Notes: generated by a model from the sequence alone, not told the origin. Positions 1 to 6,027 are shown, counted from the first letter of the stretch. The stretch is DNA of 9,994 bases from Candidatus Bathyarchaeota archaeon B23 (GCA_001593875.1 LUCA01000069.1:1-9994), one strand, 5' to 3'. A program made the numbers and translations.

Positions 1-2
1 TT

Positions 3-128
3 GAGACCGGAAGCCTCATCGGAGACTACGTCACCCTCTGCGACGGCGTCACCATCACCGGGGGCGTCACCATCTGCCCCTCTAAGCGGGTTGAGGAGAG
101 CATCTTGGAGCCGAGAAGGGTGATGTGA
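3..128 (+). CDS. C-terminal end of a sugar-nucleotide enzyme with a left-handed beta-helix (partial)
   Basis: Only the last 41 residues are in the window; the gene enters from the left edge. The frame reads as imperfect hexapeptide turns (SLIGDY, VTLCDG, VTITGG, VTICPS), the pattern of left-handed parallel beta-helix domains in GlmU-like sugar-1-phosphate nucleotidyltransferase/acetyltransferases. It ends in a short charged tail, and its TGA stop shares one base with the ATG of the next gene (TGATG), so the two are probably translationally coupled. Since the next gene is a GlmM-type mutase, a GlcNAc-1-phosphate uridylyltransferase (GlmU-like) is a reasonable inference. The nucleotidyltransferase domain itself is outside the window, so another hexapeptide-repeat acyltransferase is possible. 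Confidence 0.6.
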   Translation, partial: ETGSLIGDYVTLCDGVTITGGVTICPSKRVEESILEPRRVM

Positions 129-1492
129 TGCCCCGGCTCTTCGGAACCAACGGCGTCAGGGGAGTCGTCAACAGGGAGCTGACGCCGGAGATGGTGCTGA
201 GGCTCTCCGCCTCCGCCGGCCATCTCCTGGGCCGGGAGATCGCCGTCGGGAGGGACGGCAGAACCAGCAGCGAGATGCTGGCCAAGGCCGCCATCGGCGG
301 CCTCCTCTCCGTCGGCTGCCGGGTCCACGATATGGGGTTGCTGCCGACGCCGACGCTGCAGTACGCCGTCAAGCATCTAGGCCTAGATGGAGGTCTGATG
401 ATCACGGCCTCCCACAACCCCCCTGAGTTCAACGGGGTGAAGGTCATCCTAAAAGACGGCGTCGAGGCCCCCAGAGGCCTGGAGGAGGAGATCGAGGGGC
501 TCTACTTCTCAGGCGGCCCACCCCTCAAGCCCTGGGGCGAGGTGGGCTCCGTGGGGGGGTTTAACCCCCTGGACCTCTATGTCGAGGGCCTCCTGAGGCA
601 TGTGGATGTGGAGGCCATCCGGAGGCGGCGTTTCAGGGTGGCCCTCGATCCCGGCAATGGAGTCTCAGCCCTCACGGCTCCGACTCTGGCGAGGAGGTTG
701 GGCTGTGAGGTCTATACCATCAACACCGACATCGATGGGGCCTTCCCAGGTAGGGGCTCTGAGCCGAGGCCCGACAACCTCGGCGGCCTCTCCAGGCTTA
801 TGGAAGCGGTGGACGCCGAGGTCGGCGTGGCCTTCGACGGCGACGGCGATAGGGCCCTCTTCGTCGATGAGGGGGGCGTCGTCCACTGGGGTGACCGCTC
901 CTTCGCCCTCGTCGTCAGGGACTACCTCTCCAGCCATCCAGGCGAGGCGGTGGCGACGCCGGTGAGCTCCTCCAAGATGATCGAGGAGGTGGCCAGGGAG
1001 GCGGGGGGCTGCGTCCTCTGGACGAGGGTGGGCAGCATAGTGGTCTCAAGGACCATGCTGAAGGAGGGCATCAGCCTGGGCGGGGAGGAGAACGGGGGCA
1101 TCTTCTACGGCCCCCATCAGCCCGTGAGGGATGGAGGCATGGCCCTGGCCCTGATCCTAGACCTCCTGGCGAGGGAGGGTCGCCCCCTCTCGGAGCTGAT
1201 GGGAGAGCTGCCGAGATACGTCCAACGCAAGGAGAGGGTTCCCTGCCCCAACGAGCTTAAGCCCAGGGTCCTAGAGGCCTTGAGGGGGTGCGTCGAGGCT
1301 GAGAGGGTGGAGACCATCGACGGCGTCAAGCTCTGGTTCAGCGACGGAAGCTGGATACTGATGAGGCCCAGCGGGACCGAGCCCATCTTCAGGATCTACG
1401 CCGAGGCCGAGGCCGAGGGGCGTCTAAACCGGATGGTGGAGGAGCATAGGAGGCTGCTGGAGGCCCTCGTGGAGGAGGTCAAGTCCTCATAG
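128..1492 (+). CDS. glmM: Phosphoglucosamine mutase / phosphohexomutase, GlmM type
   Basis: This is an alpha-D-phosphohexomutase of 454 residues, the normal length for archaeal GlmM/phosphomannomutase proteins. By family it interconverts glucosamine-6-P and glucosamine-1-P in the cytoplasm, feeding UDP-GlcNAc synthesis, and may also use glucose or mannose phosphates. All four signature loops are visible: the N-terminal FGTNGVRG (5-12), the active-site phosphoserine loop TASHNPP (catalytic Ser about 95), the Mg-binding loop DGDGDR (237-242), the sugar-binding loop GGEENGG (318-324) and the C-terminal phosphate-binding loop RPSGTEP (413-419). The ATG at 128 was chosen over the GTG at 125 because it overlaps the upstream TGA by one base and has an AAGGGTG Shine-Dalgarno-like stretch at a normal distance. 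The 3' end overlaps the convergent tpiA by 14 nt. The exact sugar specificity cannot be read from sequence alone; the helix-fold partner upstream favours glucosamine. Confidence 0.92.
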   Translation: MPRLFGTNGVRGVVNRELTPEMVLRLSASAGHLLGREIAVGRDGRTSSEMLAKAAIGGLLSVGCRVHDMGLLPTPTLQYAVKHLGLDGGLMITASHNPPEFNGVKVILKDGVEAPRGLEEEIEGLYFSGGPPLKPWGEVGSVGGFNPLDLYVEGLLRHVDVEAIRRRRFRVALDPGNGVSALTAPTLARRLGCEVYTINTDIDGAFPGRGSEPRPDNLGGLSRLMEAVDAEVGVAFDGDGDRALFVDEGGVVHWGDRSFALVVRDYLSSHPGEAVATPVSSSKMIEEVAREAGGCVLWTRVGSIVVSRTMLKEGISLGGEENGGIFYGPHQPVRDGGMALALILDLLAREGRPLSELMGELPRYVQRKERVPCPNELKPRVLEALRGCVEAERVETIDGVKLWFSDGSWILMRPSGTEPIFRIYAEAEAEGRLNRMVEEHRRLLEALVEEVKSS

Positions 1493-2162
1493 CTGAGGCG
1501 AGCTCCACCATCGCCCTGTAGGGGTCGGGGGCCTTCACGACGCCGCTGGCCACTAGAACCCCCTCGGCTCCGAGGGTCACCGCCGCCTCCACGTCGACGC
1601 CCCTGGTGATGCCGGCTCCGCAGAGAACCCTCACCTCGGCCTTCACCTCCTTCACCGCCTTCACGGCCCCTGAGACCACCTCTGGTTTGGCCTTGGAGAC
1701 CGGTATCCCCGTCCCGATGAGCTCTGGAGGCTCGACGGCTATGGCTGAGGGGGCGTAGGCTGCGATGGCCCTGCAGCGCTCCACGGTGTCGGCGCAGACG
1801 ACGGTCGTCAGCCCCGCCTCCGACGCCCTCTCGATGGTCTTCTCGATGAGTTCCAGGGTGAGCCTCCTCTCCGAGTGGCTGATGAGGGTGCCCACGCAGC
1901 CGGCGTCCACAGCCGCCTCGGGAGAGATGTGCCCCGTATATCTCCCATAGCCCACCGGGTCCACGTGTTGGGCGAAGACGGGTATCTCCACCGCCTCGGC
2001 GATGAGCCTCAAGTCCACGGCCTGGGGTGCCACGGCGATGCAGACTTCGTTCTCCCTCGCCGCCCTCTCGGCCATGGAGGCTATCTTTAGGGCCGGTCTT
2101 CCCAGGGTTTCCCTGTAGGCCTTGAAGTTTATGAGGAGCAGGGGGAAGCTGAGCTGAGTCAT
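1479..2162 (-). CDS. tpiA: Triosephosphate isomerase, archaeal type
   Basis: It interconverts dihydroxyacetone phosphate and glyceraldehyde-3-phosphate in glycolysis and gluconeogenesis. The 227-residue protein has the reduced length typical of archaeal TIMs (about 220-230, against about 250 in bacteria), a form usually tetrameric. The catalytic set is intact: Asn12 and Lys14 in INFK, the electrophilic His96 in SHSERR, and the base Glu144 in AVEPPELIGTG. The phosphate-gripping glycines GAG (182-184) and the ASG motif near the C terminus are also present. The ATG at 2162 puts the first strand (LLLINFK) at the expected place. An in-frame GTG at 2183 would add seven residues (MESLSDE) and cannot be excluded, as neither start has an ideally spaced Shine-Dalgarno. 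The gene stands alone, divergent from the cupin gene and tail-to-tail with glmM (14-nt overlap). Confidence 0.95.
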   Translation of the reverse strand: MTQLSFPLLLINFKAYRETLGRPALKIASMAERAARENEVCIAVAPQAVDLRLIAEAVEIPVFAQHVDPVGYGRYTGHISPEAAVDAGCVGTLISHSERRLTLELIEKTIERASEAGLTTVVCADTVERCRAIAAYAPSAIAVEPPELIGTGIPVSKAKPEVVSGAVKAVKEVKAEVRVLCGAGITRGVDVEAAVTLGAEGVLVASGVVKAPDPYRAMVELASAMRT

Positions 2163-2215
2163 CTCATCGCTTAGGCTCTCCACCCCCTTAACTCTATCGA
2201 GGGCTGGGAAAACCC

Positions 2216-2221
2216 TTTATA
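2216..2221. promoter_or_regulatory. Shared TATA element between tpiA and the cupin gene
   Basis: TTTATA reads as TATAAA on the other strand. On the + strand it is preceded by an A-rich BRE-like stretch (GGGAAAACCC) and lies about 33 nt before the cupin ATG, so a start about 25 nt downstream would leave a leader under 10 nt. On the - strand a start about 25 nt downstream falls near 2192, about 30 nt before the tpiA ATG at 2162. Only 89 nt separate the two start codons, and I see no second TATA-like box in that gap. Whether one or both directions use it is inference. Confidence 0.5.
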
Positions 2222-2251
2222 GGCTGTGAGGTTCTCAGGGTTGGTGTCTCC

Positions 2252-2608
2252 ATGGAGTGGAGGAGGATCGGCGAGGCGCCCTGCTTTGATCCAGCGGAGG
2301 GCGTCCATCTGAGGCTGCTGGCGAGCGGCGAGAGGACGACCCTCGTCCGATTCGACATAGAGCCTGGAGCCGCCGTGCCGCTGCATAGCCATCCCCATGA
2401 GCAGGCCGGGGTCTGCGTTGAGGGCGGCGGCGTCCTCACCTCCGGCGGCCGATCCATCGACGTCGAGGCCGGCGTGGCCTGGGTGATCCCCGGTGAGGAG
2501 GAGCATGGCTTCAGGGCTGGGGTGGAGGGGGCCGTCATCTACGAGGCCTTCAGCCCGCCCAGGGAGGACTATGTGAGGGCCGCCGGTCAGCGTGGCTCTT
2601 CGCCGTAG
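2252..2608 (+). CDS. Small single-domain cupin protein
   Basis: This is a 118-residue double-stranded beta-helix (cupin) protein, likely soluble in the cytoplasm. The metal-binding motif 1 reads HSHPHEQ (45-51), giving His45, His47 and probably Gln51 as ligands; this variant is common among small archaeal and bacterial cupins. Motif 2 is PGEEEHGF (80-87) with His85 as the fourth ligand. A GGTG sequence five bases upstream supports the ATG at 2252. The substrate cannot be deduced, because such cupins include isomerases, dioxygenases and sensors. Its 3' end overlaps the convergent coiled-coil gene by 22 nt, so the two messages would be complementary at their ends. A role tied to the divergent glycolytic gene is possible from position but is not shown. 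Confidence 0.85.
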   Translation: MEWRRIGEAPCFDPAEGVHLRLLASGERTTLVRFDIEPGAAVPLHSHPHEQAGVCVEGGGVLTSGGRSIDVEAGVAWVIPGEEEHGFRAGVEGAVIYEAFSPPREDYVRAAGQRGSSP

Positions 2609-3452
2609 AGAAGTCTGAGCTCCTCTAGGGTGAGCTTTCCCCCCTCCCTCAGCTTTCTCTCAGCCTCTCTCCTCATGGCCTTGAGTCTCTCCTCCGCCGC
2701 CTTCCTACGGCTCTCCTCCCTACGCCTCTCCATCTCCCTCAGCTCGGCCCTCAGCCTCCCGGCCTCCTCCCTCAGCCTCCTCAACTCCTCTCGCAGCCCC
2801 TCCATCTCCCTGAGGCGTCTCACATACTCTCCATGGGCCTCATCTCTCCTCCCCCGCAGCCCCCTGATCTTCTCCCATAGGGCGTCGAGCCGTCGACGGA
2901 GGTCGTCGATGGCCTCCGCCGTCCTCTCCGCCGCCTCCAGGCATCTCGAGGCCTCCAGCCTCAGGGCCTTCTCCTCAGCCCTCATCACCACCGCCTCGTC
3001 TCTCCGCTTATCCAGCTCCTCGTGTTCCCGCAGCAGCCTCCTCACCCGTTTCTCCTCCCCTAACAGCTCCTCCTCTCGCTCCATCATCTCCCGGGTGGGC
3101 GTCGTCATCACCCTCCACTCCAACTGCCTCAGCCTCTCCATCAACGCCCTCCTCGGCGGCAGCCCTCTACGCCTCTCCTCCACCTCCCCCTCGATCTCCG
3201 CCGCCTCTCTACCCCTGGCGTGGGCCTCCCCCCTGAGCTCCCTCGCCCTCCTCCTCAGCTCCCTCGCCTCCTCACGCCTCCGTCTCAGCTCCTCCGCCCC
3301 TCAGCCTCCGCCCTCAGCCTCCCGATCTCCTCCTTCAGCCCGTCCCTCCGCCCCCTCCATCGTCGAGCTTCTCTCCTCAGCGTTCCCAGTCTCTCCCGTA
3401 GCTCCCCCATCTCGGCCTCCAGGGCGTCAAGCCGCCTCCGGATGCCCTCCAT
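2587..3452 (-). CDS. Archaeal coiled-coil protein (COG1340 type), interrupted by an apparent frameshift
   Basis: This gene encodes an almost purely helical Glu/Arg/Leu-rich coiled coil. In the genome as read it is split. Frame one runs 55 codons from the ATG at 3452 to a TGA at 3287-3285; the second frame is open from 3300 to the stop at 2587. Reading E51 (GAG at 3302-3300), then one extra G in the GGGG run at 3300-3297, gives one continuous protein of 288 residues, the usual size for this archaeal family. The family landmarks are in the second part: LEWRVMTTPT in the middle and a C-terminal KLTLEELRLLYGEE tail. Heptad-like sequence continues without a break across the junction, which argues that the GTG at 3183 is not a separate gene start. 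The start overlaps the UPF0282 gene by 26 nt and has a strong Shine-Dalgarno. Relatives are sometimes mislabelled phosphoserine phosphatase; no catalytic motif is present. Function is unknown. Confidence 0.83.
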
Positions 3453-4308
3453 AGAGCTCCCTCCTCCTGGCCTCCAGCAGCCTCGGCTCTAGGCCTAGAT
3501 ACTCGGCCGCCGACTCGACTCGGATGCCGAGTTCCTCCCCCCTCTCATAGACCTGGGGGAGCCTCCCCCTATATCCCAGGTCCCTGGTGAGATGGTGATC
3601 CAAGATGACCCTCCTCGGCTCCACCTCCTCCAGCAGCCTCAGGAGGTTTCTCCTCGCCCACTCGAGTTCGACGTCGAGTCCAGGGTGGTCGATGTAGGTG
3701 GTGGGGCCGTCGACGAAGAGGAGGCTGGGCCTCTCGTCTAGGATGAAGTCGAGCTGCTCCTCCAGCAGGGGGCCCTGGACGTCGGAGGTGTGGAGGAAGA
3801 CCTCGTCGCCCCTGATGGAGACCTCTAGGACGTAGCCTCTCCTGGCATCTGGGCCGTGGGGGACGGGCCTTGAGAACCTGATCTCCAGGTCGCCGAACTC
3901 GAAGCGCTTACCGTCGGCGTAGAGGAGCTCCAGGGCTAGCTCCCTGAGCCTGGGGAGGATGAACGCCGCCCTCCTCCTCTGGCTGGCGTTGATCATCCTC
4001 CCGGGATGCTTGATGAGCACCGTCTTCTCGGCGTAGATGTTCAGCTCCTCCGGGTCTATGTGGTCGTAGTGGTAGTGGGTGACGATGAGCACCTCGGCCT
4101 CCTCAGCCCTCTCCTTTATGCCCCTCCAGAGCCTCCTCCTCGCCTCCTCCTCCAGGGGGTGGGGCGGCAGCCCGTATCTCTCCGGTGCGAGGGCCGTAGC
4201 TGGGTCTATGAGGACGCCCAGCTCCCCGGCGTCGATGTAGGTGGCTAGGCTCCTCACCCCCAGGCTGTCGGAGGCGAGGGGCTCCACGCTCAGCGTCAAC
4301 CCCTCCAC
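3427..4308 (-). CDS. UPF0282-family metallo-beta-lactamase-fold hydrolase
   Basis: This is a metallo-beta-lactamase-fold protein of up to 293 residues belonging to the archaeal UPF0282 group, as shown by the N-terminal block LASDSLGVRSLATY (11-24), the IDPATALAPERYGLPP block (34-49) and overall length. The dinuclear metal site is visible as THYHYDH (77-83, the HxHxDH motif), His151 in VPHGP, Asp176 in HTSDVQGP and the DHH at 237-239. The reaction and substrate of this family are not established; a phosphodiester or nuclease activity is only one option. The start is uncertain. GTG at 4308 is the longest reading, while TTG at 4299 or GTG at 4287 would start closer to the conserved block and lie behind GGAGGGG at 4306-4300. 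It is followed by the coiled-coil gene with a 26-nt overlap, so the two are probably one transcript, divergent from the S25e-like gene. Confidence 0.85.
   Translation of the reverse strand: MEGLTLSVEPLASDSLGVRSLATYIDAGELGVLIDPATALAPERYGLPPHPLEEEARRRLWRGIKERAEEAEVLIVTHYHYDHIDPEELNIYAEKTVLIKHPGRMINASQRRRAAFILPRLRELALELLYADGKRFEFGDLEIRFSRPVPHGPDARRGYVLEVSIRGDEVFLHTSDVQGPLLEEQLDFILDERPSLLFVDGPTTYIDHPGLDVELEWARRNLLRLLEEVEPRRVILDHHLTRDLGYRGRLPQVYERGEELGIRVESAAEYLGLEPRLLEARRRELYGGHPEAA
3459..3468 (-). promoter_or_regulatory. Shine-Dalgarno of the coiled-coil gene
   Basis: On the - strand the sequence AGGAGGAGGG ends six bases before the ATG at 3452. It is the best ribosome-binding site of this gene pair and fixes the start inside the end of the UPF0282 gene. 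It also shows that the 55-codon first frame is a real translated start rather than a chance reading frame. Confidence 0.75.
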
Positions 4309-4329
4309 ACCCCCAGGCGACGATTCAAA

Positions 4330-4350
4330 TTTATCTCACCGCTCTTAAAC
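4330..4350. promoter_or_regulatory. Divergent promoter region between the UPF0282 and S25e-like genes
   Basis: The 58-nt gap between the two start codons is locally A+T-rich in a G+C-rich window. On the + strand AATTTAT (about 4328-4334) lies about 35 nt before the S25e ATG, giving a predicted leader of about 9 nt that includes GGCTGAGG. On the - strand GTTTAAGAG (4350-4342) sits so that transcription would begin near 4320, about 12 nt before the GTG at 4308. The two TATA-like boxes are next to each other and face opposite ways, so factor binding at one could affect the other. Assigned by spacing and composition only. Confidence 0.45.
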
Positions 4351-4366
4351 TGATCGGGGGCTGAGG

Positions 4367-4672
4367 ATGCCGGAGAAGAAGAGCCTCAGCCAGATGGAGA
4401 AGCAGCAGTATCTGAGGGAGAGGAGGGGGCGTAGAGAGGATCGAGGGGGCGTGGATAGGCGGATGGGCTCCCTGGAGATCCCCGTCTTCGAGGAGGACGA
4501 GCTGATAGACCTCCTGAAACGCATGGGGGCCGTCACGCCCCAGGGCTTCGCCGATAGGTTCAACCTCCGGGTGAGCGCCGCCAAGTGGTTCCTGGAGGAT
4601 CTGAGGCGGAAGGGTATCCTAGAGCTCGTCGATAAGAGCCACGACCTCATAATCTACCGCCTCCCAGGATGA
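4367..4672 (+). CDS. rps25e: S25e-like small-subunit ribosomal protein (winged helix)
   Basis: This is a basic 101-residue protein with the S25e layout: a Lys/Arg-rich flexible N-terminal arm (about 1-33), then a winged-helix domain (about 42-101). The helix-turn-helix part reads TPQGFADRFNLRVSAAKWFL (57-76), followed by LRRKGILELVDKSHDLIIYRLPG, matching the family pattern of a Leu-rich recognition helix and a wing ending in a Tyr-hydrophobic strand. S25e binds the small-subunit head; it is found in eukaryotes and in TACK/Asgard-type archaea and is lacking in most Euryarchaeota, which makes it a lineage clue. A winged-helix DNA-binding regulator is the alternative, but the basic N-terminal arm and the size favour S25e. 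The ATG follows GGGGGCTGAGG. The gene is single, divergent from UPF0282 and convergent with the long operon on the right. Confidence 0.83.
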   Translation: MPEKKSLSQMEKQQYLRERRGRREDRGGVDRRMGSLEIPVFEEDELIDLLKRMGAVTPQGFADRFNLRVSAAKWFLEDLRRKGILELVDKSHDLIIYRLPG

Positions 4673-4704
4673 TGGCAGAGGGGCCGTAGGGAAGACCTGC
4701 CCCC

Positions 4705-4718
4705 ACGATTTTTATCGT
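4705..4718 (+). terminator. T-tract inside a small inverted repeat, possible terminator of the S25e-like gene
   Basis: ACGAT-TTTT-ATCGT is a perfect 5-bp inverted repeat with a four-T loop, and it gives five consecutive T on the + strand (4709-4713). It starts 33 nt after the S25e stop. Archaeal termination relies mainly on T-rich tracts in the non-template strand, so this is a plausible though short terminator. The same ATTTTTAT could instead be a TATA box, but no gene or RNA that I recognise follows it. Confidence 0.35.
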
Positions 4719-4753
4719 CACGGTCCTCCTCGCCGGATTCTACTGGGCCTAGC

Positions 4754-4765
4754 CGCCGATCGGCG
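4754..4765. repeat. Perfect 12-bp palindrome CGCCGATCGGCG
   Basis: The 12-base sequence is its own reverse complement. It lies in the 116-nt spacer between the ends of the S25e-like gene and the DUF369 gene, 24 nt beyond the stop of the latter. It could be a binding site for a dimeric protein or a stem at the 3' end of the long operon transcript. With such a short, G+C-rich palindrome, chance is also possible. Confidence 0.5.
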
Positions 4766-4788
4766 TCTGAAGCCAACTCGGATGGCCT

Positions 4789-5154
4789 CTAGGCCTCCTC
4801 GATCCTGATGCGGCTTCCAGCCCTCACATCCCTCAGGGTCTCCAGGCCCTGGGTGATCCTCCCAACCCTGTTGACGGGGGTGTAGGGGGTGGAGGGGCTG
4901 TGATAGAGGCATAGGGAGTCCTCCATGGGCCAGTAGGCGATGGTTCCAGCCTCCACTCGCCTGACGGCCTTCTCCTCCCCCCTCCTCAGCCCTATGAGGA
5001 TGGAGAGGCCCCCCTCAATCGGGTGGGCTCGCCCCTCTATGGGGAGCCTCCTCAGGAGGGCCTCGACGGTGAGGGGTGCGTAGACCTTGATCAGCTCCCC
5101 CTCCGCCTCCCCCAAGCCGTGAACCCTGATCCTCACCCTCACCCTCGAGCTCAT
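4789..5154 (-). CDS. TM1367-like (DUF369) cyclophilin-fold protein
   Basis: This 121-residue protein matches the small archaeal/Thermotoga cyclophilin-like family (TM1367, DUF369) in length and block order: an N-terminal strand RVRIRVHG (5-12), a Leu-rich helix APLTVEALLRRLP (26-38), the AGTIAYWPMEDSLCLYH block (69-85), PVNRVGRI (93-100), and a final strand GSRIRIEE. The fold resembles cyclophilin, but the family is not known to be a working peptidyl-prolyl isomerase, so no enzymatic role is claimed. Its ATG overlaps the stop of the ATP-grasp gene in an ATGA arrangement (5151-5154), implying coupled translation and a shared job with that ligase. It is the last gene of the six-gene operon. The stop is TAG at 4791-4789. 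Confidence 0.82.
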   Translation of the reverse strand: MSSRVRVRIRVHGLGEAEGELIKVYAPLTVEALLRRLPIEGRAHPIEGGLSILIGLRRGEEKAVRRVEAGTIAYWPMEDSLCLYHSPSTPYTPVNRVGRITQGLETLRDVRAGSRIRIEEA

Positions 5155-6023
5155 GGGGTCAGCCCCTCCACGTACTCTATGATCCTCCCTGCGATGTCGA
5201 CGCCCGTCGCCCTCTTCAGGGCCTGCCATCCGGGGGCCCCGTTGACCTCCAGGATGACCGGGCCCCGCTCGGACTCGGCGACGTCGACGCCGGCGTAGTC
5301 GAGGCCCAGGGCCTTTACGGCCTTGACGCCCAGCTCCAGTATCTCCCCTGGGACCTCCTCCGCCACCATCCTCCCCCCCTGGGCGACGTTGGTCTTCCAG
5401 CTCCCCGGCGGCCCATACTTGTAGGCCGCCCCGACGACCTCCTCGCCGACGACGAAGACCCTGACGTCCCTCCCAGGCTTCTGGAGATACTCCTGTAGTA
5501 TGAGGGGCTCCCCTATCCTCGTCAAACTCTTCAGGGCGTTGTAAGCCAGGTCGGGGTCGTCGAACTTCATGGAGCCCCTCCCCATATGCCCCAGGATGGG
5601 CTTGTAGATGCAGGTCCTCAGCCTCCCCGCCCATCGATAGGCGGTGCCGAGGTCCTCCGTCGTGTAGGTCTCAGCTATGGGCGCCCCGGCGAGGATGTAT
5701 TGGGTCGCATACTTATCCCTCGCCCTCCTGAAGGGGTAGCAGGGGTTCATGACCCTGATGCCCGACAGCTCCATGTGCTCGATGAGGCTGATCCTACGGG
5801 TCAGCTGCTCGCAGCTCCCAGGGCCGAAGCTCCTGAGGAGGCAGACCTCGTAGTCGGTGACCTCCACATTCCTCAGCCAGAACCTGGAGCCCCCGTTGGA
5901 TACCTGCGAGGAGACGTCGATGACGCTCCCCGCCAGCACTTGATGGCCTCGCCTCTCAGCCACCTCCGCCAGCTCCAGGCTGTTGGGGCTGGGGTATCTC
6001 CCATATAGGATGAGGAGCCTCAA
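5151..6023 (-). CDS. RimK/MptN-like ATP-grasp amino-acid ligase
   Basis: This is a 290-residue ATP-grasp carboxylate-amine ligase of the RimK family (relatives: RimK, LysX, MptN, CofF), which joins an amino acid, usually glutamate, to a carboxyl group through an acyl-phosphate. Visible parts are an N-terminal Rossmann-like strand LLILYGRYPS (3-12), the RDKYATQ site (102-108), the ATP lysine in YKPILGHMGRG (140-150), the hinge LILQEYL (174-180), the RDVRVFVVG strand (185-193), the WKTNVAQGG loop (209-217) that is characteristic of the family, DYAGVDV (242-248) and the metal-binding EVN (259-261). All core residues look intact. The start is TTG: a stop lies just upstream in frame, the next in-frame start is about 20 codons in, and GGGAGGG precedes the TTG by four bases. 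The substrate is unknown. A protein, the sixth gene product, or a pterin/F420-type cofactor are all possible. Confidence 0.88.
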   Translation of the reverse strand: MRLLILYGRYPSPNSLELAEVAERRGHQVLAGSVIDVSSQVSNGGSRFWLRNVEVTDYEVCLLRSFGPGSCEQLTRRISLIEHMELSGIRVMNPCYPFRRARDKYATQYILAGAPIAETYTTEDLGTAYRWAGRLRTCIYKPILGHMGRGSMKFDDPDLAYNALKSLTRIGEPLILQEYLQKPGRDVRVFVVGEEVVGAAYKYGPPGSWKTNVAQGGRMVAEEVPGEILELGVKAVKALGLDYAGVDVAESERGPVILEVNGAPGWQALKRATGVDIAGRIIEYVEGLTP

Positions 6024-6027
6024 GACG

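Noticed and set aside
26..447. Two overlapping - strand frames at the left edge
   Set aside because: Both are antisense to the hexapeptide-repeat C terminus and the glmM N terminus and show no protein-like pattern.
2587..3183. A separate 198-residue coiled-coil gene starting at GTG 3183
   Set aside because: The frame stays open to 3300 with the same heptad-like character, the family is normally about 290 residues, and a strong start lies at 3452 in the other frame; one frameshifted gene explains this better.
2587..3452. Calling the coiled-coil protein a phosphoserine phosphatase
   Set aside because: Relatives are sometimes given this name in databases, but there is no HAD motif or any catalytic residue pattern; the protein is a coiled coil from end to end.
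2630..3454. Open frame of 274 codons on the + strand opposite the coiled-coil gene, Ser/Leu-rich
   Set aside because: It is the antisense image of GAG/AGG/CGG codons: Ser, Leu and Pro dominate with no domain pattern, and the opposite strand encodes a recognisable coiled-coil family with a good ribosome-binding site.
4665..4770. Possible C/D-box small RNA, from ATGATGG at the S25e stop and CTGA near 4768
   Set aside because: The boxes are about 95 nt apart, the C-box match is imperfect, and no internal C'/D' pair is seen.
4789..5634. Long 281-codon - strand frame covering the DUF369 region and extending upstream
   Set aside because: Only the last 121 codons look like protein; the upstream part is Gly/Arg-rich out-of-frame reading of the ATP-grasp gene, which is clearly the real gene there.
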